Assembly (NCBI GenBank): GCA_910574865.1
Contig: CAJTDN010000027.1
Coordinates: forward strand, 1 to 37,231
DNA: 37,231 nt
Direction: 5' to 3'
Source: Lachnospiraceae bacterium
GTDB lineage: Bacteria > Bacillota > Clostridia > Lachnospirales > Lachnospiraceae
Position 1 is the stretch's first letter. Each line of letters starts with the position of its first letter. This document shows, piece after piece, positions 27,154 through 35,364 of this stretch. A program made the translations under genes and the position numbers. The notes below the pieces were generated by a model, which searched no databases, had not been told where the DNA came from, and worked only from the letters and a program-made list of their open reading frames with translations.

Positions 27154-28011
27154 GAGGCTTATCGATTCATTGACCAACACCATAAGGAATATGGCACCCG
27201 CTGGCTGCTGAAGCGGCTGGGCATCTGCCCGAATGCTTATTACAACTACCGGAAACACCGGAAGGCGGATTATTATGCCCAAAAAGCAGAGGTTCAGGAG
27301 CAGATTAAGGATATCTACCACAGCCATAACGGGGTGGACGGTTACCGCAGCATGGCAGCTTATCTCGAGCGCAGGGGATACCGCTATAGCCGCACGACTG
27401 TCCACAAATATATGAACGTGGAGCTGGGCCTGCACTCCATCGTCCGCCCCAAGAGGCCAGGCAAAAAGCCCGGGAAGCCCCACAAGATATTTGAGAACAA
27501 GCTGAAGCAGGACTTCACGGCGGAGAAAATCAACAAAAAATGGTGTACGGATTTCACTTACTTGTTCCTGAAAAACGGAGATGTGCGCTATAACTGTACA
27601 ATCATAGACCTGCATGACCGCAGCGTGGTGGCCAGCATCACAGACCGCCGCATCACCAGCGACCTTGCAATCCGCACACTGCGGAGGGCCATGGATTCAC
27701 AGCCGGGATCCAAAGAAGGGCTGCTCCTGCACAGCGACCAGGGGAGCCAGTACACATCAAAGGCATTTGTGGAATTCTGTGAATCCGCCGGCGTGACCCA
27801 GAGCATGAGCAAAGCGGGGTACCCGTACGACAATGCGCCGATGGAACGGTACTTCAACACTCTGAAGAACGAATGCACCAATCTGTATGAATTCAGGACA
27901 GAGGAGCAGATGTACCAGACAATTGAGGAATTCGCCTATGTCACTTATAACCATGTGCGGCCCCATTCTTATAATGGATACAAAACCCCTTTTGAAGCAC
28001 GGTGCGCCTAA
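27154..28011 (+). CDS. IS3-family transposase OrfB (DDE integrase)
   Basis: The catalytic half of the IS3 transposase, about 285 residues from the first recognisable residues EAYRFIDQHHKEYG. There is no good start codon, so it should be made as an OrfAB fusion by -1 slippage on the A-run at 27114-27121. The N-terminal HTH_21 part contains WLLKRLGICPNAYYNY, followed by NGVDGYRSMAAYLERRGY. The catalytic core shows Asp in KWCTDFTYL, Asp in LLHSDQGSQYTS and Glu in PMERYFNTLKNE, so all DDE residues are present. It ends with NHVRPHSYNGYKTPFEA, as usual. It lies directly before a conjugation gene that seems to have lost its 5' part. Confidence 0.88.
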   Translation, partial: EAYRFIDQHHKEYGTRWLLKRLGICPNAYYNYRKHRKADYYAQKAEVQEQIKDIYHSHNGVDGYRSMAAYLERRGYRYSRTTVHKYMNVELGLHSIVRPKRPGKKPGKPHKIFENKLKQDFTAEKINKKWCTDFTYLFLKNGDVRYNCTIIDLHDRSVVASITDRRITSDLAIRTLRRAMDSQPGSKEGLLLHSDQGSQYTSKAFVEFCESAGVTQSMSKAGYPYDNAPMERYFNTLKNECTNLYEFRTEEQMYQTIEEFAYVTYNHVRPHSYNGYKTPFEARCA

Positions 28012-28082
28012 CGACAGGTACACGGCCTATTCCAGGATTCCGAGCCGTAAGAAGGAAAGCGGGTAGATTTTTTTAGTCACAA

Positions 28083-28283
28083 ATGTTACAAAAAAGCTTG
28101 ACCACTACACTGGCCCCGGTGGTGGCGGGGCTTCTGATTATCTATTTCTGCATCCGGCGCTCGGCGGCGGACGAGATGGATCAGAAGAAGTGGAACAACC
28201 GTATTGTGGTTGCCATTGTTTCCTGTATCGGCGCAGTGCTGGGGAGCGCTACGCTGAACATTATCATCGGCTACTATCAGTAA
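28083..28283 (+). CDS. Small two-TM conjugation-module protein, probably 5'-truncated
   Basis: A frame of 66 residues with two hydrophobic segments (about residues 8-24 and 41-61) and a charged loop between them (RRSAADEMDQKKW). The ATG has no ribosome binding site and stands just after the right end of the IS3 element, so the N-terminus was probably removed by that insertion. The size and topology fit pilin-like or VirB2/VirB3-like membrane proteins that precede the DUF6133-type gene in Lachnospiraceae conjugative elements; I do not assign a family. Confidence 0.55.
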   Translation: MLQKSLTTTLAPVVAGLLIIYFCIRRSAADEMDQKKWNNRIVVAIVSCIGAVLGSATLNIIIGYYQ

Positions 28284-28375
28284 GCAGTTCGTAATGAAAT
28301 GGGTATAACCGCAGGGATTTCCTGTGGACTGCCAATACAACTATCAATTTCAATCAAGAAAAGGAGAATGAATCT

Positions 28376-28627
28376 ATGAAGAGACTGACTGACAAAATGA
28401 ACGATCTGGCGGTAAAGGGTTATGTAAAGGGGATGCAGGCCAGGGCGAAGCTGGCGGAGGTTTTCTCTCAGAAGTCCGGCGAGGGCTTTGTGGATACGGC
28501 GCTGAAGATCCTGATTTCCGTGGTGGTGGGTGCATTGCTGTTGGCGGGGTTGTACACGCTGTTCAAAGACACCATCCTGCCCACCCTGACCCAGAAGATC
28601 ACCAGCCTGTTTAATTATCAGGGATAA
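28376..28627 (+). CDS. Small membrane protein of conjugative element (DUF6133-like)
   Basis: A product of 83 residues, start with AAGGAG about nine bases before the ATG. A basic amphipathic N-terminal part (KGYVKGMQARAKLAEVF) is followed by one membrane segment (about residues 42-63, LKILISVVVGALLLAGLYTLF) and a short polar tail. This size and plan match the small pilin-like proteins known from clostridial conjugative elements as DUF6133. A strong hairpin follows its stop. The defence cassette is inserted after this gene. Confidence 0.65.
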   Translation: MKRLTDKMNDLAVKGYVKGMQARAKLAEVFSQKSGEGFVDTALKILISVVVGALLLAGLYTLFKDTILPTLTQKITSLFNYQG

Positions 28628-28642
28628 GGCTGATAAGTGTTG

Positions 28643-28670
28643 CCGGTCCTGCCCTTTGGGGCAGGACCGG
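28643..28670 (+). terminator. Perfect 12-bp hairpin after the DUF6133-like gene
   Basis: CCGGTCCTGCCC at 28643-28654 pairs with GGGCAGGACCGG at 28659-28670 around a four-base loop. No long T run follows, but the stem is very stable. It may limit read-through from the transfer genes into the defence cassette. Confidence 0.65.
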
Positions 28671-28803
28671 TGCATTTGAACCAAGATGGCAGAGGATGAG
28701 CGATTGATAAATTTTTAACGGATGAATGAAAATGAAAATGTAGAAAAATATAAATTTTCCATAAAAATGAGCATGTAAAACCGGAAAAATATAAAATTAT
28801 ATG

Positions 28804-28831
28804 TTGATTTTTATTGGAAATTGATTATAAT
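28804..28831 (+). promoter_or_regulatory. Promoter of the defence operon
   Basis: TTGATT at 28804-28809, 16 bases, then a perfect TATAAT at 28826-28831, in very AT-rich sequence. The next good promoter-like sequence within the six-gene cassette is not apparent. The leader to the first start codon at 28888 would be about 50 nt. Confidence 0.6.
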
Positions 28832-28887
28832 ATACATGAGAGTTTGATTTGAATGGTGGATGCAAGACCTATAATGAGGAGACTATT

Positions 28888-30183
28888 ATGCTGATTCAAT
28901 TTAATTTTAAAAATTTCAAATCCTTTCGTGATGAGGTGTCTTTGGATTTGACGGCAACGAAGATAACAGAACACGAAGGCCAGGTGGCAGAGGCGGCGAA
29001 TGATAAACTTTTAAAGGTAGCGGCTATCTATGGCGCCAACGCAAGTGGAAAATCTAATGTGTATGATGCCTTTGAATATATGACTTACTATGTGGATGAA
29101 TCCTTTAAATTCGGTGATGAAGAAGAACGGCGCAGGAAAACGGGAGATTCTTATCTGAAAGTGACGCCATTCCTTTTTGATGAAAACAGCCGTGACGAGG
29201 AAACCACCTTTGAAGTGTTTTATGTTGACAATTCAGAAGATACGGGCAAGACATACCAGTATGGGTTCTCCTTGAAAAAGGACGAAGTAGTGGAGGAATG
29301 GCTTTATTCCAAGGCAAAGACGGCAAGAAACAAGTACCGGACAATCTTCTACCGTAAAAAAGGCGAAGAACTGGAGATGAATGGTTTTTCCAAAAACCAT
29401 GTGGAAAATATCAAAGCATCTCTGAACAAGGAATCCCTTATTGTATCTTTGGGGTCGAAGCTGCGGATAGCGAAACTGAAAAAGGTGAGAGATTGGTTCT
29501 TAAGCAATGAGATTGTAAACTTTGGCGATCCTGCAGAAAACTTTTTCCTTTCCAGAGTTTTGCCGGAAGGGTTCGTAGACCGGAAAGAAGTGCAGGATAA
29601 TGTAGTGGAATATTTTGCATCTTTTGACGAGGCGATACAGGATTTTAATGTAGAAGAACTTCCACAGGAGGATGAAAAAGACAATAGTAAGAGTTATAAG
29701 ATTGATGCCCTGCATAAGATGGGAGACACTGGAAAAATGGCATCTATTCCATTGAAACAGGAATCCAGCGGGACATTGAAGATGTTTGCTCTGTACCCCT
29801 CTTTAAAAGAGGTGCTGGATCAGGGTTCCACGCTGTTTATTGATGAGTTGAATGCCAGACTGCACCCATTGTTGGTAAGGAATATTATACTGACTTTTCT
29901 TTCCCCGGAAATCAATACCCGGAATGCGCAGTTGGTATTTACAACCCATGATATCTGGCAGTTTTCCAATGAATTGCTGCGGCGGGATGAAATCTGGATG
30001 GTCAATAAGAATCGGGATGGGGTCTCGGAATTGTACTCTTTGGTAGAGTTTAAGGACGAAGAGGGAAATAAGGTACGGCGGGATGAGGCTCTTGCCAAGA
30101 ATTATCTCACGGGGAATTATGGAGCGATTCCGGCATTAAAGCCTATGAAGATGTTGAAGGGGAGGACATCGGATGGCAAATAG
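28888..30183 (+). CDS. AAA/ABC-type ATPase of RloA/AbiL type
   Basis: A product of 431 residues. The N-terminus IQFNFKNFKSFRDEVSLDL is typical of SMC/OLD-like ATPases of the AAA_21 group. Walker A is GANASGKS (residues 49-56). Near the C-terminus come the signature-like QESSGTLKMFALYP, Walker B LFIDELNARLHP and the switch His in FTTHDIWQF. The ATG at 28888 is preferred to an in-frame ATG at 28849 because GAGGAG lies just upstream and the conserved N-terminus begins there. It overlaps the RloB gene by 11 nt. AAA ATPase plus RloB pairs are known as anti-phage abortive infection modules (AbiLi/AbiLii, RloAB). The ATPase probably senses infection and controls the RloB partner. Confidence 0.87.
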   Translation: MLIQFNFKNFKSFRDEVSLDLTATKITEHEGQVAEAANDKLLKVAAIYGANASGKSNVYDAFEYMTYYVDESFKFGDEEERRRKTGDSYLKVTPFLFDENSRDEETTFEVFYVDNSEDTGKTYQYGFSLKKDEVVEEWLYSKAKTARNKYRTIFYRKKGEELEMNGFSKNHVENIKASLNKESLIVSLGSKLRIAKLKKVRDWFLSNEIVNFGDPAENFFLSRVLPEGFVDRKEVQDNVVEYFASFDEAIQDFNVEELPQEDEKDNSKSYKIDALHKMGDTGKMASIPLKQESSGTLKMFALYPSLKEVLDQGSTLFIDELNARLHPLLVRNIILTFLSPEINTRNAQLVFTTHDIWQFSNELLRRDEIWMVNKNRDGVSELYSLVEFKDEEGNKVRRDEALAKNYLTGNYGAIPALKPMKMLKGRTSDGK

Positions 30184-30880
30184 GGGAAAAGCGGCAGGAA
30201 AGAAGGCCACTGTCGCTGGTAAACCCAGCGACAGCCGGGCCGGAAAAAGACGGGATAGAAACAAACGTGTGGGGGCCAGGGTTCCTGAACTGGGATATTA
30301 TTTGATTGTGACGGATACGGAAGAAACGGAGAAGAACTACTTTGAGGGTCTACGAGACAGCATTCCGGCGGAATTGAAAGACAGGATTGTGATAAAAGTG
30401 GAGAAGGCCAGGACGGTGGAGCTTGTGAGAAAGGCCCTGGAAATGACAGGACAGGAATCACAGTACCGGATTCCGTGGATTGTCTTTGACAGAGACCAGG
30501 TGAAGGACTTTGACGAGATTATCCAGACAGCAGAGAAAAGCGGTGTGGGCACTGGATGGTCCAATCCTTGCTTTGAGATTTGGATGTATGCATATTTTGG
30601 AGAGATGCCTGTGATCAGGGAGTCTTTTATCTGCTGTGACCGGTTTGCGGAGAAGTTTGAGAAGGTAACGGGGCAGAAGTATTCTAAGAATGACAGGGAT
30701 ATTTATCGGAAACTGGTGCAGTATGGGGATGAGAAAAGGGCAATCCAGATGGCGGAGAGATGTTATAAAAGATGTGTGGAAGATGGGAAACGGAAACCAT
30801 CGGAGATGTGGCCGGCTTGTAGGGTACATAGGTTGGTGGAAGAGATACAAGAAAAAGTAGTTTCAAATTATAATAGTTAA
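30173..30880 (+). CDS. RloB-family protein (AbiLii-like, TOPRIM-type nuclease candidate)
   Basis: A product of 235 residues. The first 35 are a basic, probably disordered tail (SRAGKRRDRNKR). The RloB domain shows YYLIVTDTEETEKNYFEGL (42-60), where the usual acidic CEGExTE motif has become TDTEETE but keeps several Glu. IVFDRDQVKDFDE (103-115) gives the FDRD acidic pair, and WSNPCFEIWMYAYFG (129-143) gives the conserved NPCFE motif. Start with AGGGGAGG eight bases upstream; it overlaps the ATPase gene by 11 nt. RloB proteins are the proposed effector or nuclease of ATPase-RloB defence pairs. The CD-NTase follows after 11 nt, so both systems are on one transcript. Confidence 0.87.
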   Translation: MANRGKAAGKKATVAGKPSDSRAGKRRDRNKRVGARVPELGYYLIVTDTEETEKNYFEGLRDSIPAELKDRIVIKVEKARTVELVRKALEMTGQESQYRIPWIVFDRDQVKDFDEIIQTAEKSGVGTGWSNPCFEIWMYAYFGEMPVIRESFICCDRFAEKFEKVTGQKYSKNDRDIYRKLVQYGDEKRAIQMAERCYKRCVEDGKRKPSEMWPACRVHRLVEEIQEKVVSNYNS

Positions 30881-30891
30881 GGAGAGAAAAA

Positions 30892-31923
30892 ATGAAGCTA
30901 AAGAAACAATTTGCGGACTTTTACAAAAAGATTAAAATTGATGAGGAAGTCGAAGATTTGAAGAAACAACGGGAAGTGTTGCAGGGGGATATTGAAAACA
31001 AACTTCCTAATGAATTAAAGAAGCATGGTATAGACTTAAAAAAGAGTGAAATTAAAATTTTTGACCAGGGTAGCTATAAACTTAATACAACAATCTCAAA
31101 TGATTATGGAAGTATAGATAGAGATGTGGCTGTAATGTTTCCATTAAATATAGTTGAAAATACTGATCCCAGAAAGATTAAGACATATGTCAGAGATGCG
31201 CTAAAACATCAAAATAGAACTTTAGATATCAAGGAACCCTGTGTAAATGTATCATATATCGAAAATGGTGATGAATGGATGCATATAGATTTACCAGTTT
31301 ATGCTCAATATGATGGAAATGTTTATTTGGCAAGAGGAAGTGAATTTGCAAAGGAAGGGAATTATCGCTGGGAAGATGCCGATCCAGAAGGATTAAATGA
31401 ATGGCTACTGGGAAAAATCACGGGAAACGATCAGCTAAGAAGAAATATTCGATATATTAAGAAATGGAAACAGGAAAAATACCATGATTCATCATTGGAT
31501 CATGAAGTCCCACCAAGTATAGGTTTGACCTTGCTGATGTGTAAACATTTTGTTCCTTCAACAAGCTCTGAAGGAGATGATGATTTGCTGTCTTTGAGAA
31601 TGTCAATTCAAAATATAATGAACGAGTTCGATTTGACATATGATTATTTTGGCAATCTCATTAAAGCAGACATTACATATGAGCTTCCGGTAGTCCCATC
31701 CACAGATGTATTTGCTAAAATGAAAAAAAGTGATTCATATGTAATTAAGTTTTATAATCGCTTGAATACGGCGTTACAGAATTTGACGGATGCATGTAAC
31801 GTGGAATCAGAGCATGATGCAGGATTAAGTGTGCAAAAAGTATTTGGAGAAAAATTCTTGATTCCGCCAAAGCAAGTATCTATATCTACTTCTTCGAATA
31901 GAAGGGAGCATAGTTTTGGATGA
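30892..31923 (+). CDS. CD-NTase (CBASS cyclic oligonucleotide synthase)
   Basis: A product of 343 residues with the nucleotidyltransferase active site: GS at 60-61 in DQGSYKLNT, Asp76 and Asp78 in SIDRDVAVMF and Asp133 in WMHIDLPVYA. The rest is helical, as in CD-NTases. On infection such enzymes join nucleotides into a cyclic di- or trinucleotide that activates the effector. Clade and product cannot be told by eye. The C-terminus is flexible (QVSISTSSNRREHSFG) and ends with glycine, the residue that Cap2 conjugates in studied type II systems. It has AAGGAG upstream, and its TGA overlaps the Cap2 start by 8 nt. GC content falls sharply from here to the end of the cassette. Confidence 0.9.
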   Translation: MKLKKQFADFYKKIKIDEEVEDLKKQREVLQGDIENKLPNELKKHGIDLKKSEIKIFDQGSYKLNTTISNDYGSIDRDVAVMFPLNIVENTDPRKIKTYVRDALKHQNRTLDIKEPCVNVSYIENGDEWMHIDLPVYAQYDGNVYLARGSEFAKEGNYRWEDADPEGLNEWLLGKITGNDQLRRNIRYIKKWKQEKYHDSSLDHEVPPSIGLTLLMCKHFVPSTSSEGDDDLLSLRMSIQNIMNEFDLTYDYFGNLIKADITYELPVVPSTDVFAKMKKSDSYVIKFYNRLNTALQNLTDACNVESEHDAGLSVQKVFGEKFLIPPKQVSISTSSNRREHSFG

Positions 31924-33547
31924 AATAAAAACAATAAGAAAAATATTATCTTCTTATGATGAAATATCAAATATCAGTGATGATGGAAAGATTGTATTTT
32001 TTGAACTTTATAATAATACTTATGGGTTACTATTCTTGCCTTTGACAGATCCTCTTAGTAGACCAATAATTTTTATTAAAGACGATGAACAATATGACTA
32101 TCCGCATATTATGCTGTCAGAGATACCTATAAATGGAGACAATTATCGGGCCTTATGCTTGTATGAGTCAGGTACTCAGATTGAATATATAAAAACTTAC
32201 GAGGAGAAACTGATAGATGCAATAAATAGACTATTTGAACTCTTAAATTTATCTCCTTATGAGATTGAAAGAGAATTTCAGAATGAATTTCTGTTTTATT
32301 GGAATGCACAGGCAAAGGAAGAAGTAGATGTATATATACAGTCTGAAAGAACTTTTCATCGTATGAACGTATATAGAAACAAAGATGGGATTTTTCGTTT
32401 TGTAAGTAGAAAAATAGCTTTGAATGATAAAAGTAAATATATGCACGTTCCTAATTTGAATGTTTATTATATTCCGATAATAGACAATAGAGGAATATTA
32501 CCACCGCTAAAAAACAAATTATGGAATTCCAAAGTAATATTAAATATTTTCAAAGGAAGAGATTATAAAAGAATTGATTCAGAAACTTACAAGGCAATTC
32601 AAACTGAAAAAATAAATCAAACGGAAGCCATATTTATTTTTGAAATGCTTGTTGACAAACAAATAATCACATTTGGAGCAAAAGTCAGATTTAAGAGATC
32701 ATATCACAATACGCTTTTAGAGAAAATTGAGCATTCGATTGATGAAATTGATTATTTGGAAATAAAAAGGTGTGATTACTATTTTCTTAATAAGCAAATT
32801 GGAAATGAAACATCTATAATTGGTAAAAAAATTGCTATTGTTGGAGCCGGGTCATTAGGCAGCTATATTTCTGTAGAAATGGTAAAATCAGGTATTAAGG
32901 ATTTAACATTATATGATTCTGATACGGTTGAAGGAGAAAATATATTACGGCATCAATCAGATTTCTTCTGGCGTGGATGTAGTAAGGTTTACTCATTACA
33001 GTATAAGCTACAACAAATTCATCCCGAAGTTATGGTTGAAATAAAAACTGAAAATGTTACAACGAAAATATTGAAAGATGACATGAATAAATTTGATATG
33101 ATAATATTTGCAGTGGGAAATAGTGATGTACAGCTTTCGTGTAATAATCTTTTGAAAAAAGAAAATTATGCAAAACCAGTTCTTTATGTTTGGCTAGAAG
33201 CGGGAGGAAGTAATAGTCATATATTGTGTGTGGATTATTCACAAAAAGGATGTTTTGAATGTCTGTATACAGATGAAAAAGGAAGACTGATGAATAATAA
33301 AGTGAATAGAATGACCGAGGAACAAGTCGAAAGTCATACTCTTAGAAACGGATGCGGTGCAACAAGAGTAGCATATGGGAGTAGTATTTTGTTAAGAACA
33401 ACGAGCGTAGTATTGGATATGGTGCAGAGGGTATTTAATCATGAGATAAAAGAAAATATATTATTAAATATTACCAGAACATCGGTTACTGAGCAGAATG
33501 GAAAATTTATTGAAAGTAGGTGTAATTGTTGCGGTGATCCAGATTGA
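31916..33547 (+). CDS. cap2: Cap2, E2-E1 ubiquitin-transfer-like fusion of type II CBASS
   Basis: A product of 543 residues. The N-terminal third is E2-like, with YPHI (62-65) and the probable E2 active Cys81 in ALCLYE. The C-terminal half is a ThiF/E1 domain: nucleotide loop IVGAGSLGSY (308-317), TLYDSDTVEGENILRH (331-346), CFEC (446-449) and CNCC (536-539) as likely zinc ligands, and the probable E1 catalytic Cys480 in RNGCGATRVAYG. Cap2 primes the CD-NTase by joining its C-terminus to a target, which raises signal output. The start is TTG, chosen because AAGGGAG sits seven bases upstream and no ATG fits. It overlaps the CD-NTase and Cap3 genes. Confidence 0.9.
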   Translation: MDEIKTIRKILSSYDEISNISDDGKIVFFELYNNTYGLLFLPLTDPLSRPIIFIKDDEQYDYPHIMLSEIPINGDNYRALCLYESGTQIEYIKTYEEKLIDAINRLFELLNLSPYEIEREFQNEFLFYWNAQAKEEVDVYIQSERTFHRMNVYRNKDGIFRFVSRKIALNDKSKYMHVPNLNVYYIPIIDNRGILPPLKNKLWNSKVILNIFKGRDYKRIDSETYKAIQTEKINQTEAIFIFEMLVDKQIITFGAKVRFKRSYHNTLLEKIEHSIDEIDYLEIKRCDYYFLNKQIGNETSIIGKKIAIVGAGSLGSYISVEMVKSGIKDLTLYDSDTVEGENILRHQSDFFWRGCSKVYSLQYKLQQIHPEVMVEIKTENVTTKILKDDMNKFDMIIFAVGNSDVQLSCNNLLKKENYAKPVLYVWLEAGGSNSHILCVDYSQKGCFECLYTDEKGRLMNNKVNRMTEEQVESHTLRNGCGATRVAYGSSILLRTTSVVLDMVQRVFNHEIKENILLNITRTSVTEQNGKFIESRCNCCGDPD

Positions 33548-34049
33548 AAATAAATGTGTAAAAATGTTATTGCCAAATAAAAAGGTGGTAGATATATTAC
33601 CGGAAATTTTTGGAGAGATAAAAAAGTGGCTTCAAACAAGTAAAGATGCTCCAGAAAGTGGAGGATATATCATTGGTTATCAGCATGGCAAGACAAAAAA
33701 TATTTCTCTGGAAGGGGTATCGCATCCATATTTATTAGATATAAGGAACCGTTTCCGATTTGACATAAAAGATCCCAGGCATAATATTTTTTTAATGAAG
33801 GCTAAATTAAGAAAAAGCTACTACATGGGTGTTTGGCATACGCATCCACAAGTGATGCCGGAACCTTCATCTATTGATTGGAATGACTGGTATAAAACAT
33901 TAGATATTGATCAAACAGCATGTGAATATGCATTTTTTATAATTGCAGGAACTACCTATATAAGAGTGTGGGTTGGCGATTTTCAGTCAAAAAGTATTAA
34001 CGAAATATATGAATGTGAGAAAGAAGGTGATTTATATAAAAAGGTTTGA
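33498..34049 (+). CDS. cap3: Cap3, JAB/JAMM isopeptidase of type II CBASS
   Basis: A product of up to 183 residues. The JAMM metal site is complete: Glu53 in PESGGYIIG, His114 and His116 in VWHTHPQ, and Ser124-x-x-Asp127 in PSSIDWND. Cap3 proteins cut the bond that Cap2 makes and so tune CD-NTase activation. The start is uncertain: the ATG at 33498 overlaps Cap2 by 50 nt and has a poor ribosome binding site. The GTG at 33534, with GTAGGTG upstream, gives a shorter overlap and a natural N-terminus. The gene overlaps the effector gene at its 3' end. Confidence 0.88.
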   Translation: MENLLKVGVIVAVIQIENKCVKMLLPNKKVVDILPEIFGEIKKWLQTSKDAPESGGYIIGYQHGKTKNISLEGVSHPYLLDIRNRFRFDIKDPRHNIFLMKAKLRKSYYMGVWHTHPQVMPEPSSIDWNDWYKTLDIDQTACEYAFFIIAGTTYIRVWVGDFQSKSINEIYECEKEGDLYKKV

Positions 34050-35121
34050 TTTTAAGAAAATGTTTAAAGCAATATTTGGGGTTTTGTCTATACCATTTTC
34101 GTTTATTGGCATAATAGAGATATTACATATTAAAGAAATTATAGATGATACATGGATAAAGTTATTAGGTATAGATCAAGAGACAGGATTGTATTATGGT
34201 TTGACAATTCTTTCAGATAAATCGAAACATAGCGATAGTCTTATGTGGGCATTGCTTTTATTCCTTTTGTTTTTGATAATTATACAAATTGCATATTTTT
34301 TATATGAGAATAGACGGGAAAGCATTTTGCTTATAGAGCATAACTCTCTTAATAAAATGTACTTTAAAATAAACAAAGAATGCAGAAATTCTTATATAAT
34401 TGTTCCGTATAAATTAAATCAATATACAACATTTAATTCCAATCTTCCGCTGAAAGAAAAGTTAAATATTGCTATAACAGAGCTTGAGAATCATATTGAC
34501 AAAATAAATGATAAAATAGGAAAAGGAAAGTATTGGGCAGGTTATGCAGGTATTGCAAACATACCAATGACATTTATGTTGGGTTTTGAACTGGGGGATG
34601 AAAACAGAAAATTACTTTTCCATAAATATCATGGAAGAAAGACATCGGCAAAATTAAAGGATGATTCATTTCACCTATTGAAAGAGGATGAAAGGAGATT
34701 TGTATTTAAAAATGAAATAATTGAAAAATCAAATTTAGAGAAAAAGGGAAAACTTCTTTTGCTAATTGAATTAACGCAGCCAATAAGGGAAGCGGATTAT
34801 AAGGCTATTCAGGAAGAAAATGATTATATTATTAAATTTCACATTGCAGATACAATAAATTATGATGTTGTTGATTCAAGTAGCCAAATAGATGAATATA
34901 CAGATGAAATTTTGCATTGGGTTGCAGAAAATCAAAAGAATCCCAATATAGTACAAATAAAGATATGTATTGCTGCGTCAAGTGCATTCATATTTGCATT
35001 AGGAATGAAGTTTAGCAAAACTCAGAACAAGGAAACAGTAATTTTTCATTACGAAAAGGATACATATCCTTGGGGAGTTAATGTCCATAAAAAGATACCA
35101 GTAATTATAAAAGAAGTATAG
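34009..35121 (+). CDS. cap14: Two-TM SAVED effector (Cap14-like) of CBASS
   Basis: A product of about 370 residues. Two membrane segments lie near the N-terminus: IFGVLSIPFSFIGIIEIL and about 20 residues around LMWALLLFLLFLIIIQIAYF. They are separated by about 40 residues. The C-terminal part is a SAVED domain, the cyclic oligonucleotide sensor: YAGIANIPMTFMLGFELGD, then IKICIAASSAFIFALGMKFS and the ending VIFHYEKDTYPWGVNV. This fits the 2TM-SAVED class (Cap14), in which ligand binding is thought to make the membrane segments damage the inner membrane. The start is unsure: ATG 34009, GTG 34027 and ATG 34060 are all possible, and the first overlaps Cap3 by 41 nt. A terminator follows, so this is the last gene of the cassette. 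Confidence 0.85.
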   Translation: MNVRKKVIYIKRFDFKKMFKAIFGVLSIPFSFIGIIEILHIKEIIDDTWIKLLGIDQETGLYYGLTILSDKSKHSDSLMWALLLFLLFLIIIQIAYFLYENRRESILLIEHNSLNKMYFKINKECRNSYIIVPYKLNQYTTFNSNLPLKEKLNIAITELENHIDKINDKIGKGKYWAGYAGIANIPMTFMLGFELGDENRKLLFHKYHGRKTSAKLKDDSFHLLKEDERRFVFKNEIIEKSNLEKKGKLLLLIELTQPIREADYKAIQEENDYIIKFHIADTINYDVVDSSSQIDEYTDEILHWVAENQKNPNIVQIKICIAASSAFIFALGMKFSKTQNKETVIFHYEKDTYPWGVNVHKKIPVIIKEV

Positions 35122-35132
35122 ATTATAAAATG

Positions 35133-35179
35133 AGAAGCACGATAGAATTGCAACAATTCAGTCTTGCTTCTTAATTTTT
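35133..35179 (+). terminator. Terminator after the CBASS effector
   Basis: AGAAGCA at 35133-35139 pairs with TGCTTCT at 35165-35171, GAATTG with CAATTC inside, and then TTTTT at 35175-35179. The stretch 35180-35330 holds no gene. A second AGGAGGCTTT at 35250-35259 repeats the ribosome binding region of the next gene. Confidence 0.7.
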
Positions 35180-35330
35180 ATAATGTAGAAGGGGGGAAAT
35201 ATGAAATGTATAATAGAATCTGTCAATTAGATTTTTGGTACTATTTAGCAGGAGGCTTTTTAGAATAGTATTGAAATATTAGAATCAAGTATTAAAGTAT
35301 GTAGTTTTCTAAAAAATATGAGTATTTATT

Positions 35331-35364
35331 ACCAGCCCATTTTAACAGCAGGGCTGGTATTTTT
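35331..35364 (+). terminator. Terminator or attenuator just before the SpoVG-like gene
   Basis: ACCAGCCC at 35331-35338 pairs perfectly with GGGCTGGT at 35351-35358, followed by ATTTTT. It stands 20 bases before the next start codon, which suggests attenuation as well as termination of the cassette. Confidence 0.7.

Noticed and set aside
28849-28887. Longer N-terminus for the AAA ATPase from ATG 28849
   Set aside because: No ribosome binding site, non-conserved residues, and a better start at 28888.
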